Shown here: positions 6,822 to 13,645 of the stretch, in pieces
Position numbering within the stretch: position 1 is the stretch's first letter
Layout of the letters: every line of letters begins with the position of its first letter
Source of the DNA: an uncultured Anaerolineales bacterium
Lineage (GTDB): Bacteria > Chloroflexota > Anaerolineae > Anaerolineales > UBA6663
NCBI GenBank assembly: GCA_937952305.1
Contig: CALFZO010000192.1
Coordinates: 1 to 14,497 of the forward strand
Direction of reading: 5' to 3'
DNA length: 14,497 bases
Notes under the pieces: model-generated
Told to the model about the DNA's origin: nothing
Databases searched by the model: none
The model's input: only the letters and a program-made list of their open reading frames with translations
Position numbers and translations under genes: made by a program

Positions 6822-7085
6822 TCAGGCTGGAGTGAGCGCCTCCGTCAGCCAGCCCTCGATTTCCGCCGCGCGCGGCACGCGGCCGGCGCAGACGACGCGT
6901 TCGTTGATGATCAGGGCCGGCGTGAACAGCACGTTGTAGGCCTGGAGCACCAGCGGATCACGCACATGCTCCAGGCGCGCCTCCAGGCCGGGCTGCCTGC
7001 GCCGGGCGTTCTCCACGGCCGCCGTCGCCGCGCGTTCCAGGGCGAAGCAGCGCGGGCAGCCCGGTCCCAACACCTTGACGTGCAG
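6822..7085 (-). CDS. Small thioredoxin-fold protein 2 (CPRC), probable CTG start
   Basis: This small redox protein of the Thioredoxin_3 ('redox-active disulfide protein 2') type is probably 87 residues. With the start at the CTG codon at 7085 it begins HVKVLGPGCPRC, aligning with LTVKVLGSGCANC of the neighbouring paralogue. The active-site pair is Cys10/Cys13, the cis-Pro is in FTPALIIN (Pro56), and a third Cys is in VVCAGR (Cys66). The first conventional start in frame is GTG at 7073, but that removes most of the first beta strand. The upstream gene's TGA is embedded in TGAGG, and GAGG lies 9 nt ahead of the CTG, which supports the longer form. It is the last gene of the ArsR-permease operon. 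Its likely job is a thiol-disulfide or metal-transfer partner of the permease (inference). Confidence 0.8.
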   Translation of the reverse strand: MHVKVLGPGCPRCFALERAATAAVENARRRQPGLEARLEHVRDPLVLQAYNVLFTPALIINERVVCAGRVPRAAEIEGWLTEALTPA

Positions 7086-7096
7086 CCTGGCCGGCC

Positions 7097-7348
7097 TCAG
7101 GCCGTGGCCAGCGCATTCGTCAGCCAGGTGGTCACCTCGGCCGGGGTGGGGATGCGGCCGGAGCAGACCACCTGCTCGTTGATCACCAGGCCCGGCGTCG
7201 ACAGGATCGGGTAGGCCGTGATCTGGGCGTAGTCCGTGACCTTGATGATCTCGGCCTCGATCGCCAGGCCGGCGACGGCTTGCCGGGCGACGGCTTCCAC
7301 TTTCTTGCAGTTGGCGCAGCCGGAGCCGAGGACTTTGACGGTCAACAT
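7097..7348 (-). CDS. Small thioredoxin-fold protein 1 (CANC)
   Basis: This 83-residue protein of the Thioredoxin_3 family is about the usual length for these minimal thioredoxins. The first strand 'LTVKVLG' leads to the active site G-C-A-N-C-K-K (Cys11, Cys14). The cis-Pro loop is STPGLVIN (Pro52), and an additional Cys62 lies in VVCSGR. The C-terminal helix 'TPAEVTTWLTNALATA' closes the fold. There is no signal peptide, so it is cytoplasmic. The ATG at 7348 is preceded by AGGAG with a 7-nt spacer. It lies 22 nt after the permease stop and 11 nt before the second paralogue, clearly in the same operon. In this family such genes often sit beside DUF318 permeases and ArsR regulators. The fold is firm; the reaction (disulfide exchange or metal hand-over) is inferred. 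Confidence 0.9.
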   Translation of the reverse strand: MLTVKVLGSGCANCKKVEAVARQAVAGLAIEAEIIKVTDYAQITAYPILSTPGLVINEQVVCSGRIPTPAEVTTWLTNALATA

Positions 7349-7370
7349 GAGGGTTCTCCTTGAGGTGAAA

Positions 7371-8834
7371 TCAGTCGGTTGACGCGGAGTGCGCCAGAGC
7401 GTGGCGCGCGTTCCGCCGGTTAAGCAGGTACAGGGCCAAGGCGAGCGCGCCCAGCACGGCGACGAGGTAGCCGCCCAGCCGCCAGGCGCTGGCGCCGTCG
7501 ACCCAGGCGCCGTAGATGAGGCCGGCCAGCGCGCTGAAGGCGGCCACCCAGCCCACGTAGACCCAGGCCTTCAGCCGGCCGATGATCGTGGCGATGATCA
7601 GGATGCTCTGCAGGCTGAGCTCGGGGTCGGCCATCAGGTAAGCCAGCAGCGGGCCGCGATGCATGCCCAAGCTCAGGAACATATTGGCGATGGGCACCTC
7701 CACCAGGGTGGGGAAGTACATGAAGACGCCGAAGAGCACGCCGGCCAGGTTGCCCAGCAGCGTGTTGGCGCCGGCCAGGGTCTCAATCCACTCCGGGCGG
7801 ATGAGGGCGCGCAGGACGCCGACGACGAAGACGCCGACGACGAGCAGGGGGAAGATCTGTTTGACGAAGCGCCAGGACTCCCACAACCATTCTTGCCGAG
7901 CATAGGGCTCGATCCGGCGCACGATCACCACCAGGGCCAGCAAACCCAGCGCGACGGCGAAGAAACGGCCGGTGAAGGCCAGGGTCACGCCCTCGGCCTG
8001 CGGCTTCACCCCCAGGGCGGCCACCAGCAGGGTCAGGGCGGTCAGGGCCAGCGCCGCGAACGTCCAGTAGTTCAGGCCATCCAGCACGTCCTCCATCCCG
8101 CGCCAGGCGGTGACGCCGATCAGGGCCAGCAGGCCGATGAGCAGCGCGCCCTGGGCCGTGATGCCCTCTTCACCCTTGCTCGGATCAAAGGGCGCCAGCT
8201 GGAACAGGAACGCCTGAAAACCATCGACGCCGGGCACCGGCACCGTGACCTGGGCATAGGTGTTGGTCAGCACCTCGACCTTGAGCGTGCCCGCGATCAG
8301 CAGCGCCACCAGCACCAGCAGGAAGGCCAGGGCCGGCCGGCTCATGGCGCCGCGGCCCGCGAACAGCGCGTCGGTGGCCTGATCATGCGCGGCGTCGGCG
8401 CGGCTGAAGATCAGGGCCATGATCAGGCCGATGCCAATGCCGAAGGCCAGGGACAACACCAACCGCGCGGCGGCCAGGTCAGGGCCGATGACGACACCGG
8501 TGTAGGCCAGGGCCAGCAGGTTGCCGGCCGGGGCGAAGAACAGGAAGGTGATGGCCGGCCCCAGCCCGGCGCCCTTTTTGTAGATGCCGGCAAAGAGCGG
8601 GACGATGGTGCACGAGCACACGGCCAGCACCGAGCCGGCCAGGGCCGCGGCCGGGTAAGAAATGAACTTGGGGGTGTTGCGGCCCAGGAAGCGGGTGACC
8701 GTCTCCTTGGGGATCAGGGCCGTCATGGCCCCGGCGATATAGAAGGCCGGCACCAGGCAGAGCAGGACATGGGCGGCCAGGTAGGCGCCCAGGTTGCCGA
8801 GGCCGCTTTGGAGCAGGGTGGTGACAAAATCCAT
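7371..8834 (-). CDS. DUF318 (ArsP_1-type) permease with CSC motif
   Basis: This 487-residue polytopic membrane permease of the DUF318/PF03773 family includes proteins exporting organoarsenicals and uncharacterised metal or thiol-linked permeases. The first half carries 'GSVLAVCSCTIVPLFAGI', with the Cys-Ser-Cys motif at 73-75, followed by 'GLGPAITFLFFAPAGN'. The second half carries 'MYFPTLVEVPIANMFLSLGMHRG' (372-394), including a conserved Glu and His. I count about ten hydrophobic segments. It is longer than minimal family members: residues about 145-320 hold a charged loop and extra membrane helices. The ATG at 8834 has GGAG 9 nt upstream. The ArsR gene is upstream and two thioredoxin-like proteins are downstream. 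The intergenic gap contains an operator-like palindrome, so expression is probably repressor-controlled. The transported substrate is not known; arsenic should not be assumed. Confidence 0.9.
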   Translation of the reverse strand: MDFVTTLLQSGLGNLGAYLAAHVLLCLVPAFYIAGAMTALIPKETVTRFLGRNTPKFISYPAAALAGSVLAVCSCTIVPLFAGIYKKGAGLGPAITFLFFAPAGNLLALAYTGVVIGPDLAAARLVLSLAFGIGIGLIMALIFSRADAAHDQATDALFAGRGAMSRPALAFLLVLVALLIAGTLKVEVLTNTYAQVTVPVPGVDGFQAFLFQLAPFDPSKGEEGITAQGALLIGLLALIGVTAWRGMEDVLDGLNYWTFAALALTALTLLVAALGVKPQAEGVTLAFTGRFFAVALGLLALVVIVRRIEPYARQEWLWESWRFVKQIFPLLVVGVFVVGVLRALIRPEWIETLAGANTLLGNLAGVLFGVFMYFPTLVEVPIANMFLSLGMHRGPLLAYLMADPELSLQSILIIATIIGRLKAWVYVGWVAAFSALAGLIYGAWVDGASAWRLGGYLVAVLGALALALYLLNRRNARHALAHSASTD

Positions 8835-8873
8835 TGGGTAAGTCTCCAGTCGCCCGCCGCCGGGCGAGCGCTG

Positions 8874-8902
8874 TATTCAGGTTTCCGAATGCTGCCCGGC
8901 AA
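8874..8902 (-). promoter_or_regulatory. Candidate promoter for the permease-thioredoxin genes
   Basis: On the minus strand TTGCCG (8902-8897), a 17-nt spacer and TGAATA (8879-8874) form a possible promoter between the repressor stop and the permease start. The spacer and -10 are occupied by the palindrome at 8875-8890, so a bound repressor would block the polymerase. The -10 is a poor match, so this rests mainly on the overlap. Confidence 0.4.
8875..8890. promoter_or_regulatory. Operator-like palindrome upstream of the permease
   Basis: ATTC-AGGTTTCC-GAAT, a perfect 4+4 palindrome with an 8-bp centre. With one flanking base on each side it reads TATTCAGGTTTCCGAATG, closely matching the site at 9263-9278. 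The size and two-fold symmetry suit an ArsR/SmtB-family dimer, probably the product of the 9262 gene. Confidence 0.65.
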
Positions 8903-8911
8903 AAAAGAGAG

Positions 8912-9262
8912 TCAGGCGGACGTCAGCTCGGCCACGGGGTGGCACTTCGGGCATGGGCAATCGGCGTGGCGGGCCGCCGGCGCGACGGCTGATTGGCCTG
9001 CGGCACTGGCCGCGTCAATCACGCGGAAGATCGCCGGCTCGGCCACGCGGTAGAAGACGTTGGGGCCCTCGCGCCGATCCTGCACCAGGCCGGCCTCGCG
9101 CAGGCTCATCAGGTGCTGGGAGATGTAGGCTTGGCGGTAGCCCAACACGGCCTCCAGATGGCAAACGCACTGCTCGCCATCGCGCAGGATGTTCAGGATA
9201 GCCAGCCGGGCTGGATGTCCCAAGAGCTTGAAGAGTTGAGCAGGAGTGTTCCCAAGGCCCAT
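8912..9262 (-). CDS. ArsR/SmtB-family transcriptional repressor
   Basis: This 116-residue winged-helix repressor has the family order 'LFKLLGHPARLAILNIL' (10-26), then 'EQCVCHLEAVLG' (30-41), then the recognition helix 'YISQHLMSLREAGLV' (46-60), and the wing 'RREGPNVFYRV' (63-73). Cys32 and Cys34 sit at the Cys-Val-Cys position that binds As(III), Cd or Pb in classical ArsR/CadC proteins. The C-terminus adds H-A-D-C-P-C-P-K-C-H (99-108), a second thiol cluster. It should therefore sense a soft metal(loid), or thiol/persulfide state, and release DNA. The ATG at 9262 is taken as start; a TTG two codons upstream is possible but lies inside the palindrome. No Shine-Dalgarno is visible. The adjoining operators and downstream permease indicate self- and local regulation. 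The family call is firm; the inducer is unknown. Confidence 0.92.
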   Translation of the reverse strand: MGLGNTPAQLFKLLGHPARLAILNILRDGEQCVCHLEAVLGYRQAYISQHLMSLREAGLVQDRREGPNVFYRVAEPAIFRVIDAASAAGQSAVAPAARHADCPCPKCHPVAELTSA

Positions 9263-9278
9263 ATTCAAATACCCGAAT
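9263..9278. promoter_or_regulatory. Operator-like palindrome at the repressor start codon
   Basis: ATTC-AAATACCC-GAAT touches the ATG of the repressor gene directly. With flanks it reads TATTCAAATACCCGAATG and shares 14 of 18 positions with the site at 8874-8891. Binding here would block transcription or early elongation of the repressor gene, giving autoregulation. A TAAAGT (9287-9282) could be its -10, but no good -35 is seen. Confidence 0.65.
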
Positions 9279-9555
9279 GTGACTTTAGCGGCGGATTGGG
9301 GCGGGCGTCCCTGCCGGATGTCACTGAGTCACAATGACGTTTGTAGCACTCCCTTTAGCCGCGGTCTCAGGTAATGGGGCTTGAAAACGAACCGGACCAT
9401 CAGCACAATCCCTTCTGTCGAGGAAACGGAAGGTGCCGATGGACCCGCTCACAGGATTTGCGCAAACCCGGAGTGTCCGGCAACGGGGCCAGTTGGCGAA
9501 GGCAATACTGGAAGGGGAATCGCCCCCGGCAGTGCGGATGGGCGGGCTGGGCTGC
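9279..9555. other. Intergenic region between the regulator and ArsR genes
   Basis: With the operator, 293 bp separate the ArsR start from the stop of the NarL-type regulator. The stretch is less GC-rich than the genes around it. It contains an imperfect 12-bp direct repeat, CTTTAGCGGCGG (9283-9294) and CTTTAGCCGCGG (9353-9364), and a short GTCAC-tga-GTCAC repeat near 9330-9342. I see no convincing gene, terminator or RNA in it. Confidence 0.5.
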
Positions 9556-10200
9556 CTAGCCGAGCCCGGCCTCGCGCGCGCGCAAGATGGCCTGCGCGCG
9601 GTCGGCCACTTGCAGCTTGCTGAAGATGTTAGAGACGTAGTTGTGCACCGTCTTCACGCTCAGCGACAACTGCCGGGCGATATCGGCGTTGGGCTGACCC
9701 TGGGCCAGCAGTCCGAGAATTTCGCGCTCGCGTTCGGTAAGTGAGGGGAAGGCCTCTTTGGGCACCGTCGGGTGGGGCGCCGCGAAGAAGTCAATGAGGC
9801 GGTTGGCGATCGCGGGGCTGAAGATCGCCTCGCCCCGGCTGATCGCCTGTACCGCCCGGGCCATCTCGCCGGCGTCGGTGTCCTTCAAGATGTAACCGCG
9901 CGCCCCGGCGCGCAGCGCCGTAAAGACCGATTCGCTGTCGTCGAACAGCGTGACCATCAGGATGCGGATGTGGGGACTGGCACTCAGGATGGCGCGCGTG
10001 GCGGCCAGCCCGGTGCCGCCTGGCATCTGCAGATCCATCACGATGACGTCCGGCGCCAGGTCGCCGGCCAGCGCCATGGCCGCCTCGCCGGTGGCCGCCT
10101 CACCGACCACTTCCATCTCCGGCAGCGCTTCCAGCATCGCCCGCATCCCCTTGCGGAAGAGCGGGTGGTCGTCGGCGATGAGGACGCGGATTTTATCCAT
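9556..10200 (-). CDS. NarL/FixJ-family response regulator
   Basis: This 214-residue two-component transcription regulator has a receiver domain (about 1-120) with acidic pair Asp10/Asp11, phospho-acceptor Asp56 in 'VIVMDLQMPG', Thr84 and Lys106 in 'YILKD'. A linker follows. The LuxR-type helix-turn-helix (about 147-210) reads 'LTEREREILGLLAQG', then 'NADIARQLSLSVKTVHNYV', then 'SNIFSKLQV'. All key residues are intact, so it is expected to be phosphorylated by the kinase encoded just upstream and to bind DNA as a dimer. The ATG at 10200 overlaps the kinase stop: the two frames share 8 nt, and no separate ribosome site is needed for coupled translation. No target operon is evident; the neighbouring membrane-protein operon and the ArsR module are candidates only by proximity. 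Confidence 0.95.
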   Translation of the reverse strand: MDKIRVLIADDHPLFRKGMRAMLEALPEMEVVGEAATGEAAMALAGDLAPDVIVMDLQMPGGTGLAATRAILSASPHIRILMVTLFDDSESVFTALRAGARGYILKDTDAGEMARAVQAISRGEAIFSPAIANRLIDFFAAPHPTVPKEAFPSLTEREREILGLLAQGQPNADIARQLSLSVKTVHNYVSNIFSKLQVADRAQAILRAREAGLG

Positions 10201-12301
10201 AAGAGGCGTGCGGGACAGCCGGGGCAGACGCATCCCCGGCCGTGTGCGCCAACGGCAGCCGGGCGACCACCCGTGCTCCACCCCCGGCGTTCGGTTCCAC
10301 CCGGCAGGTCCCGCCCAGTTCCTCCGCCCGCTCGCGCATCGAGCGCAGGCCCACGCTCGGATGCGGGCCGGCCGGCAGGCCCCGGCCGTCGTCGCTGACC
10401 TCCAGCCGGACCTCGCCGGCCAAGACGAGGCGGATGGCACAGCGACGGGCATGCGCGTGGCGCACCACGTTGGCCAGCGCCTCCTGCGCAATGCGGTAGG
10501 CCGCCACCTCCACCGCCGCCGGCAGGGGCGGGCTGGCCTCGGGCGCGGAAATGCTGACCTGCAGGCCATCGGCCGACGTGCACTGGCCGGCCAGCGCGCG
10601 CAGCGCCCCGGCCAAGCCCAGTTCATCCAGGGCCGGCGGGCGCAGGGCATACACCAGGCGCCGGATGTCGGCGATGGCCGCGCGGATCTCATCGCGCAGT
10701 TCAACTGCCACCGCCTGGGCGGCGGCCGGATCCTTGGCAATCAGCCCGCGCAGCGTGTCCGCCCGCAGATGCAGGCCCGCGAACTGCGAGCCCAGCCCGT
10801 CGTGCAGGTCGCGGCGCAGGCGGCGGCGCTCTTCTTCGCGCGCGGTGACCAGTTGCTCACGCGAGCGCCGCAGATCAGCGGTCAATTGCACGGCGTGGAC
10901 GGCGGCGCCGGCCTGACGGGCCAGGGCCTCCAGCAGGCGGCGGTCGGCGGCGGAGAAACTCTCACCCGCGCGCGGACCCGCGATCAGGGCGCCGATGGTC
11001 TCCGCCTGATAGATCAGCGGCAGGCGCAGAGGGTCGGCGGCGGGCGCGCCATAGGCCGCGATGATCGAGTCCGCGCCAGCGGCCTCCGCCGAGGCGGCGA
11101 GCGCGATGGCGGCATAGGGCAGCTTGAGCGTCTGGGCCACCGTCTCGACGATGGTCGGCAGCACGGCCTCGGGCGCGAGCGTCCCCTCCAGCCGCCGGCC
11201 GAGGCGGGCCAGCGCCGCATACGGGTCATCCCGCTCGCCGTAGATCAGGCGGTTGACAGCGCGCTGCAACCGGTCCCGCGCCGGCTGGACCACGATCGCC
11301 ACCAACCCGACCCCCAGTAAAGAGAGGGCCAGACTGCCGCGCGCCTGCAGCAGCACGCCCAGCCCGCCGACGACCAGCAGATACACCCCGACGACGGCGG
11401 CGGTCAGGGCCCCGTAAACCAGCGTGCGGTTGATGACGAGATCGATGTCGTAAAGTCGGTGGCGCCGGATGGCGATGGTGACCGACACGGCAATACCCAG
11501 GATAAACAAGTCGGTCAGCACGATGCTGAGCTCAGTGGCGTCGGGCTCGCTCAGAAAGAAGGGGGCCAGCGCTGAGGCCAGACCGAAAACCAGGAAAAGC
11601 ACCAGCGTGGTGTAGACGACCCTCTTCAACTGCTCGCGTTCAACCCCTCTCGACCGGTGGAAACGCAGGCCCACGACCAGCAAGGCGCCCAGCATGGAGA
11701 GCCCCAGCAGGACCCCACTCACGTTGATGAGCGGCTCCAGAACGGGGCCGGCGCCCGGAACTCCGGAAGCGTTCACGCCGGGGATACTCCAGGATTCGAT
11801 AGGGCCGGGATGGAGCGCCACGCCCACGACCGCCCCCATGAGACCAAGCCCGCCGATCCCGACCAGCAGCCGCCAGCGGCGGGTCGGCAAGCGGCCGTCC
11901 GGGAAAAAGGGCAGGGCGAAACTGAAAGGCAGGGTGAGGGCCACGATCCAGATCCAGCGGCTGAGCCAGATCAAGGCCTCCGACCAGGGCAGCCAAACCG
12001 ATTGAGCGAGTGATTGGAAGACCGTGTTGCCAATGGCGACGGCCAGAAGGCCATACAAGACCGCGGTGATGGCGTAGAGCCATCCGATCACGTTCCCAGG
12101 ATGCCGGGACACGATCAAGCCGCCCAGCAAGGCATACATCACAGTAATGAAAGGGACAAGTGCCTGGTGAGAGATGAGGGGCCGAAGGTTGCCGGTCTGC
12201 AGGATGTAGATCAGGCTGAGGGTGGTACCCAGGCTTCCCATGATAATGGCGGCGCCAGCCAGAGCCCAACCCAGCGACCGGACAAAATTTGTCTTGTTCA
12301 T
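10193..12301 (-). CDS. Multi-TM, GAF-containing sensor histidine kinase
   Basis: This 702-residue sensor kinase belongs to the HisKA_3 (NarX/DesK-like) group. The N-terminal half has roughly eight or nine membrane helices between 10 and 340, including the signatures 'HPGNVIGWL' (67-75) and 'LYDIDLVINRTLVYGALTA' (283-301). A GAF-like sensor domain follows at about 365-475, then a coiled segment. The dimerisation/phospho-acceptor helix is 'EERRRLRRDLHDGLGSQ', with His500. The ATPase domain carries the N box 'RIAQEALANVVRHAHA' (603-618), the G1 box DDGRGL (637-642) and the G2-type 'GLRSMRERAEELGG' (651-664). All catalytic motifs are intact. It should autophosphorylate and pass phosphate to the overlapping regulator. 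The ligand is unknown; a membrane-buried or lipid/redox cue is possible but is inference. The ATG at 12301 lies 7 nt after a TATAAT. Confidence 0.93.
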   Translation of the reverse strand: MNKTNFVRSLGWALAGAAIIMGSLGTTLSLIYILQTGNLRPLISHQALVPFITVMYALLGGLIVSRHPGNVIGWLYAITAVLYGLLAVAIGNTVFQSLAQSVWLPWSEALIWLSRWIWIVALTLPFSFALPFFPDGRLPTRRWRLLVGIGGLGLMGAVVGVALHPGPIESWSIPGVNASGVPGAGPVLEPLINVSGVLLGLSMLGALLVVGLRFHRSRGVEREQLKRVVYTTLVLFLVFGLASALAPFFLSEPDATELSIVLTDLFILGIAVSVTIAIRRHRLYDIDLVINRTLVYGALTAAVVGVYLLVVGGLGVLLQARGSLALSLLGVGLVAIVVQPARDRLQRAVNRLIYGERDDPYAALARLGRRLEGTLAPEAVLPTIVETVAQTLKLPYAAIALAASAEAAGADSIIAAYGAPAADPLRLPLIYQAETIGALIAGPRAGESFSAADRRLLEALARQAGAAVHAVQLTADLRRSREQLVTAREEERRRLRRDLHDGLGSQFAGLHLRADTLRGLIAKDPAAAQAVAVELRDEIRAAIADIRRLVYALRPPALDELGLAGALRALAGQCTSADGLQVSISAPEASPPLPAAVEVAAYRIAQEALANVVRHAHARRCAIRLVLAGEVRLEVSDDGRGLPAGPHPSVGLRSMRERAEELGGTCRVEPNAGGGARVVARLPLAHTAGDASAPAVPHASYG

Positions 12302-12308
12302 CGTTCCG

Positions 12309-12314
12309 ATTATA
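12309..12314 (-). promoter_or_regulatory. -10 box for the histidine kinase gene, probably leaderless
   Basis: A perfect minus-strand TATAAT is followed by 7 nt (CGGAACG) and the kinase ATG. A start at the usual distance gives a leaderless mRNA, and no Shine-Dalgarno site fits. A matching -35 at 16-18 nt is not apparent. The 73-bp gap (12302-12374) has no obvious terminator, so read-through from the upstream operon is also possible. Confidence 0.5.
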
Positions 12315-12374
12315 CCGGCTCGCTCATAGCGTCTCGGGCCAGATCAATACGGCTCGGGAGTGCCGGGCTCGGGG

Positions 12375-12941
12375 TCAGGGCGTTTTCCACAACAAGGCGA
12401 TCCCGATCACCAGCGGCGCGACCTGATGCAGCACCGGGAAATAGATGTCGCGCGGCGTCACCAGGGGGAGCACCACCAGCCAGGCGCTGTTCCAGATGAG
12501 GGTGGCCCAGCCGATCCAGGGAGCCACCGCCCCGGCTTGAAGCAGGCCGCCCCCGATGGCGGCCTGAGCCAGGAACGTCAGGACCACATAGACGACGATG
12601 ACGGGATAAAGGCCCGGCCCGGCCCGCGACAGATTGAGCGCCTCGGCCGCCACCCCGAGAATCCCGGCGAACACACACGCGGTCACCCCCACCCGGGCCA
12701 GGATCTGGCCGCCGGTGTTTTGAAGCTGAGCCTCGAACAGCGCGAAGCCGAGGGCGGTGAGGATGATCGCCGCCAGGACGAAGCCCCGTTCCCACGCATA
12801 ATAAGCGGGCGTGGGCGGCAAGCCGCCGCGCTGGCCGCCGCGGATCCAGAACATCAGCAGGCCGGGAAATTGAACGGTCGTGCCGAGGACGAGGACGAAC
12901 CCAGCGGCGCGTTCGAGGCTCCAAAAGCGTGGGTCAGCCAT
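12375..12941 (-). CDS. Predicted six-TM membrane protein
   Basis: This is a 188-residue hypothetical integral membrane protein. Hydrophobic segments lie at about 12-33, 52-70, 80-102, 113-134, 137-161 and 168-185, with short loops. The first loop is basic (WIRGGQRGG). There is no cofactor or catalytic motif that I recognise. The style (helix pairs, 'LYPVIVVYVVLTFLAQAAIG') resembles DUF4386-type proteins, but that match is weak. The start is chosen at 12941, where GGAGGAGAAC lies just ahead of the ATG. The codon A is shared with the TGA of the upstream gene (TGATG), so translation is coupled. It is the third gene of a compact operon and probably forms a unit with the preceding membrane protein. 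Confidence 0.8.
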   Translation of the reverse strand: MADPRFWSLERAAGFVLVLGTTVQFPGLLMFWIRGGQRGGLPPTPAYYAWERGFVLAAIILTALGFALFEAQLQNTGGQILARVGVTACVFAGILGVAAEALNLSRAGPGLYPVIVVYVVLTFLAQAAIGGGLLQAGAVAPWIGWATLIWNSAWLVVLPLVTPRDIYFPVLHQVAPLVIGIALLWKTP

Positions 12942-13642
12942 CAGTTCTCCTCCGACACTGGCCGGCGCGCAAGAGTCATTCCCATCACCGCGCCGCCCGC
13001 CAACGCGGCGCCCAGGTTTCCGAGCGTCATCACTGTCAGCATGGTGAAGCGTTCGGCGGCGCGCGGCGCGCCCACCACCCAGCCGAGCGACTCCATGACC
13101 AGATTGACGGCCAGAAAGGCCAGGGCGGCCGTCAGCCCCACGCGCCACAGCAACTGCCAGGCCAGAGCTCGGTCCCTCAACCCAAGGCCGATGCTCCAGG
13201 CGCTGACCCCGGCAATCACAAAGGCGGTTGGCACAAACAACACGGTGAAGAGCCGATGAATGGGAAGCCAGGCGCCAACCGCATTTAGGGCCATGGGCTC
13301 AACGATCTGCAGGGTTATGCCCAGGCCGATGGCGAGGGGCGCAAAGCCCAGGCCGCCCGCCAGGGCCATCCGCCGCCCCTGGCTGGTTTGGGCGAGGCGG
13401 CCCATCAGCACGCCCCACAGCGCACTGCCCAGGAACATCCCCGCCAGCGCCGGAACAGCCGCCACGGCCATGGGAGCCGGGCTCGGGTTGGTGAAGCTGT
13501 GTCCCGGCAGCAGGTTGAAGACGAGGTTGCCGGCCGCGATACCGAGCACCAGGCCGCCGACAAGCGCCAGAGCCGTGAAGACTGCGCCCGCCAGGGCCGG
13601 AGAAAGGGCGGAAGCGCCTAGCGGCAATTTCCTTGTGGTCAT
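12941..13642 (-). CDS. Predicted six-TM membrane protein
   Basis: This is a 233-residue hypothetical integral membrane protein with about six hydrophobic stretches at 14-44, 58-82, 92-113, 127-153, 164-190 and 199-223. A short Ser/Pro-rich loop (47-57) lies between the first two. One charged pair (His129-Arg130) starts the fourth helix. No enzymatic or transporter motif is recognised. The ATG at 13642 follows the upstream stop by 3 nt, with AAAGG near 12-15 nt upstream. Its stop overlaps the next start by one base. The helix count matches that of the next gene although no sequence similarity is obvious; they may form a two-component membrane complex (inference). Confidence 0.8.
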   Translation of the reverse strand: MTTRKLPLGASALSPALAGAVFTALALVGGLVLGIAAGNLVFNLLPGHSFTNPSPAPMAVAAVPALAGMFLGSALWGVLMGRLAQTSQGRRMALAGGLGFAPLAIGLGITLQIVEPMALNAVGAWLPIHRLFTVLFVPTAFVIAGVSAWSIGLGLRDRALAWQLLWRVGLTAALAFLAVNLVMESLGWVVGAPRAAERFTMLTVMTLGNLGAALAGGAVMGMTLARRPVSEEN

Positions 13643-13645
13643 ACT

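Noticed and set aside
7371..8834. Naming the permease ArsP (organoarsenical efflux)
   Set aside because: The family is broad; the thioredoxin partners and the absence of arsenic detoxification genes leave the substrate open.
7389..9053. Long plus-strand open frame (554 codons) rich in Gln, His and Gly
   Set aside because: It is the antisense shadow of the DUF318 permease and ArsR genes; the composition is unlike any folded protein.
9283..9364. Imperfect direct repeat CTTTAGC[G/C]GCGG, 70 bp apart
   Set aside because: Only two copies of 12 bp with a mismatch, no symmetry and no link to a promoter; insufficient to call a regulatory element.
9381..9623. 80-codon plus-strand frame with CANPECPAT resembling a zinc knuckle
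   Set aside because: It begins at TTG without a ribosome site, overlaps the end of the response regulator gene, and has only one Cys pair; chance is more likely.
9950..11320. 456-codon plus-strand open frame
   Set aside because: It is antisense to the response regulator and histidine kinase genes, both with intact catalytic motifs; no domain is visible in it.
12351..12373. GGCTCGGG direct repeat near the end of the membrane-protein gene
   Set aside because: Two short GC-rich copies 15 bp apart are expected by chance in this composition.
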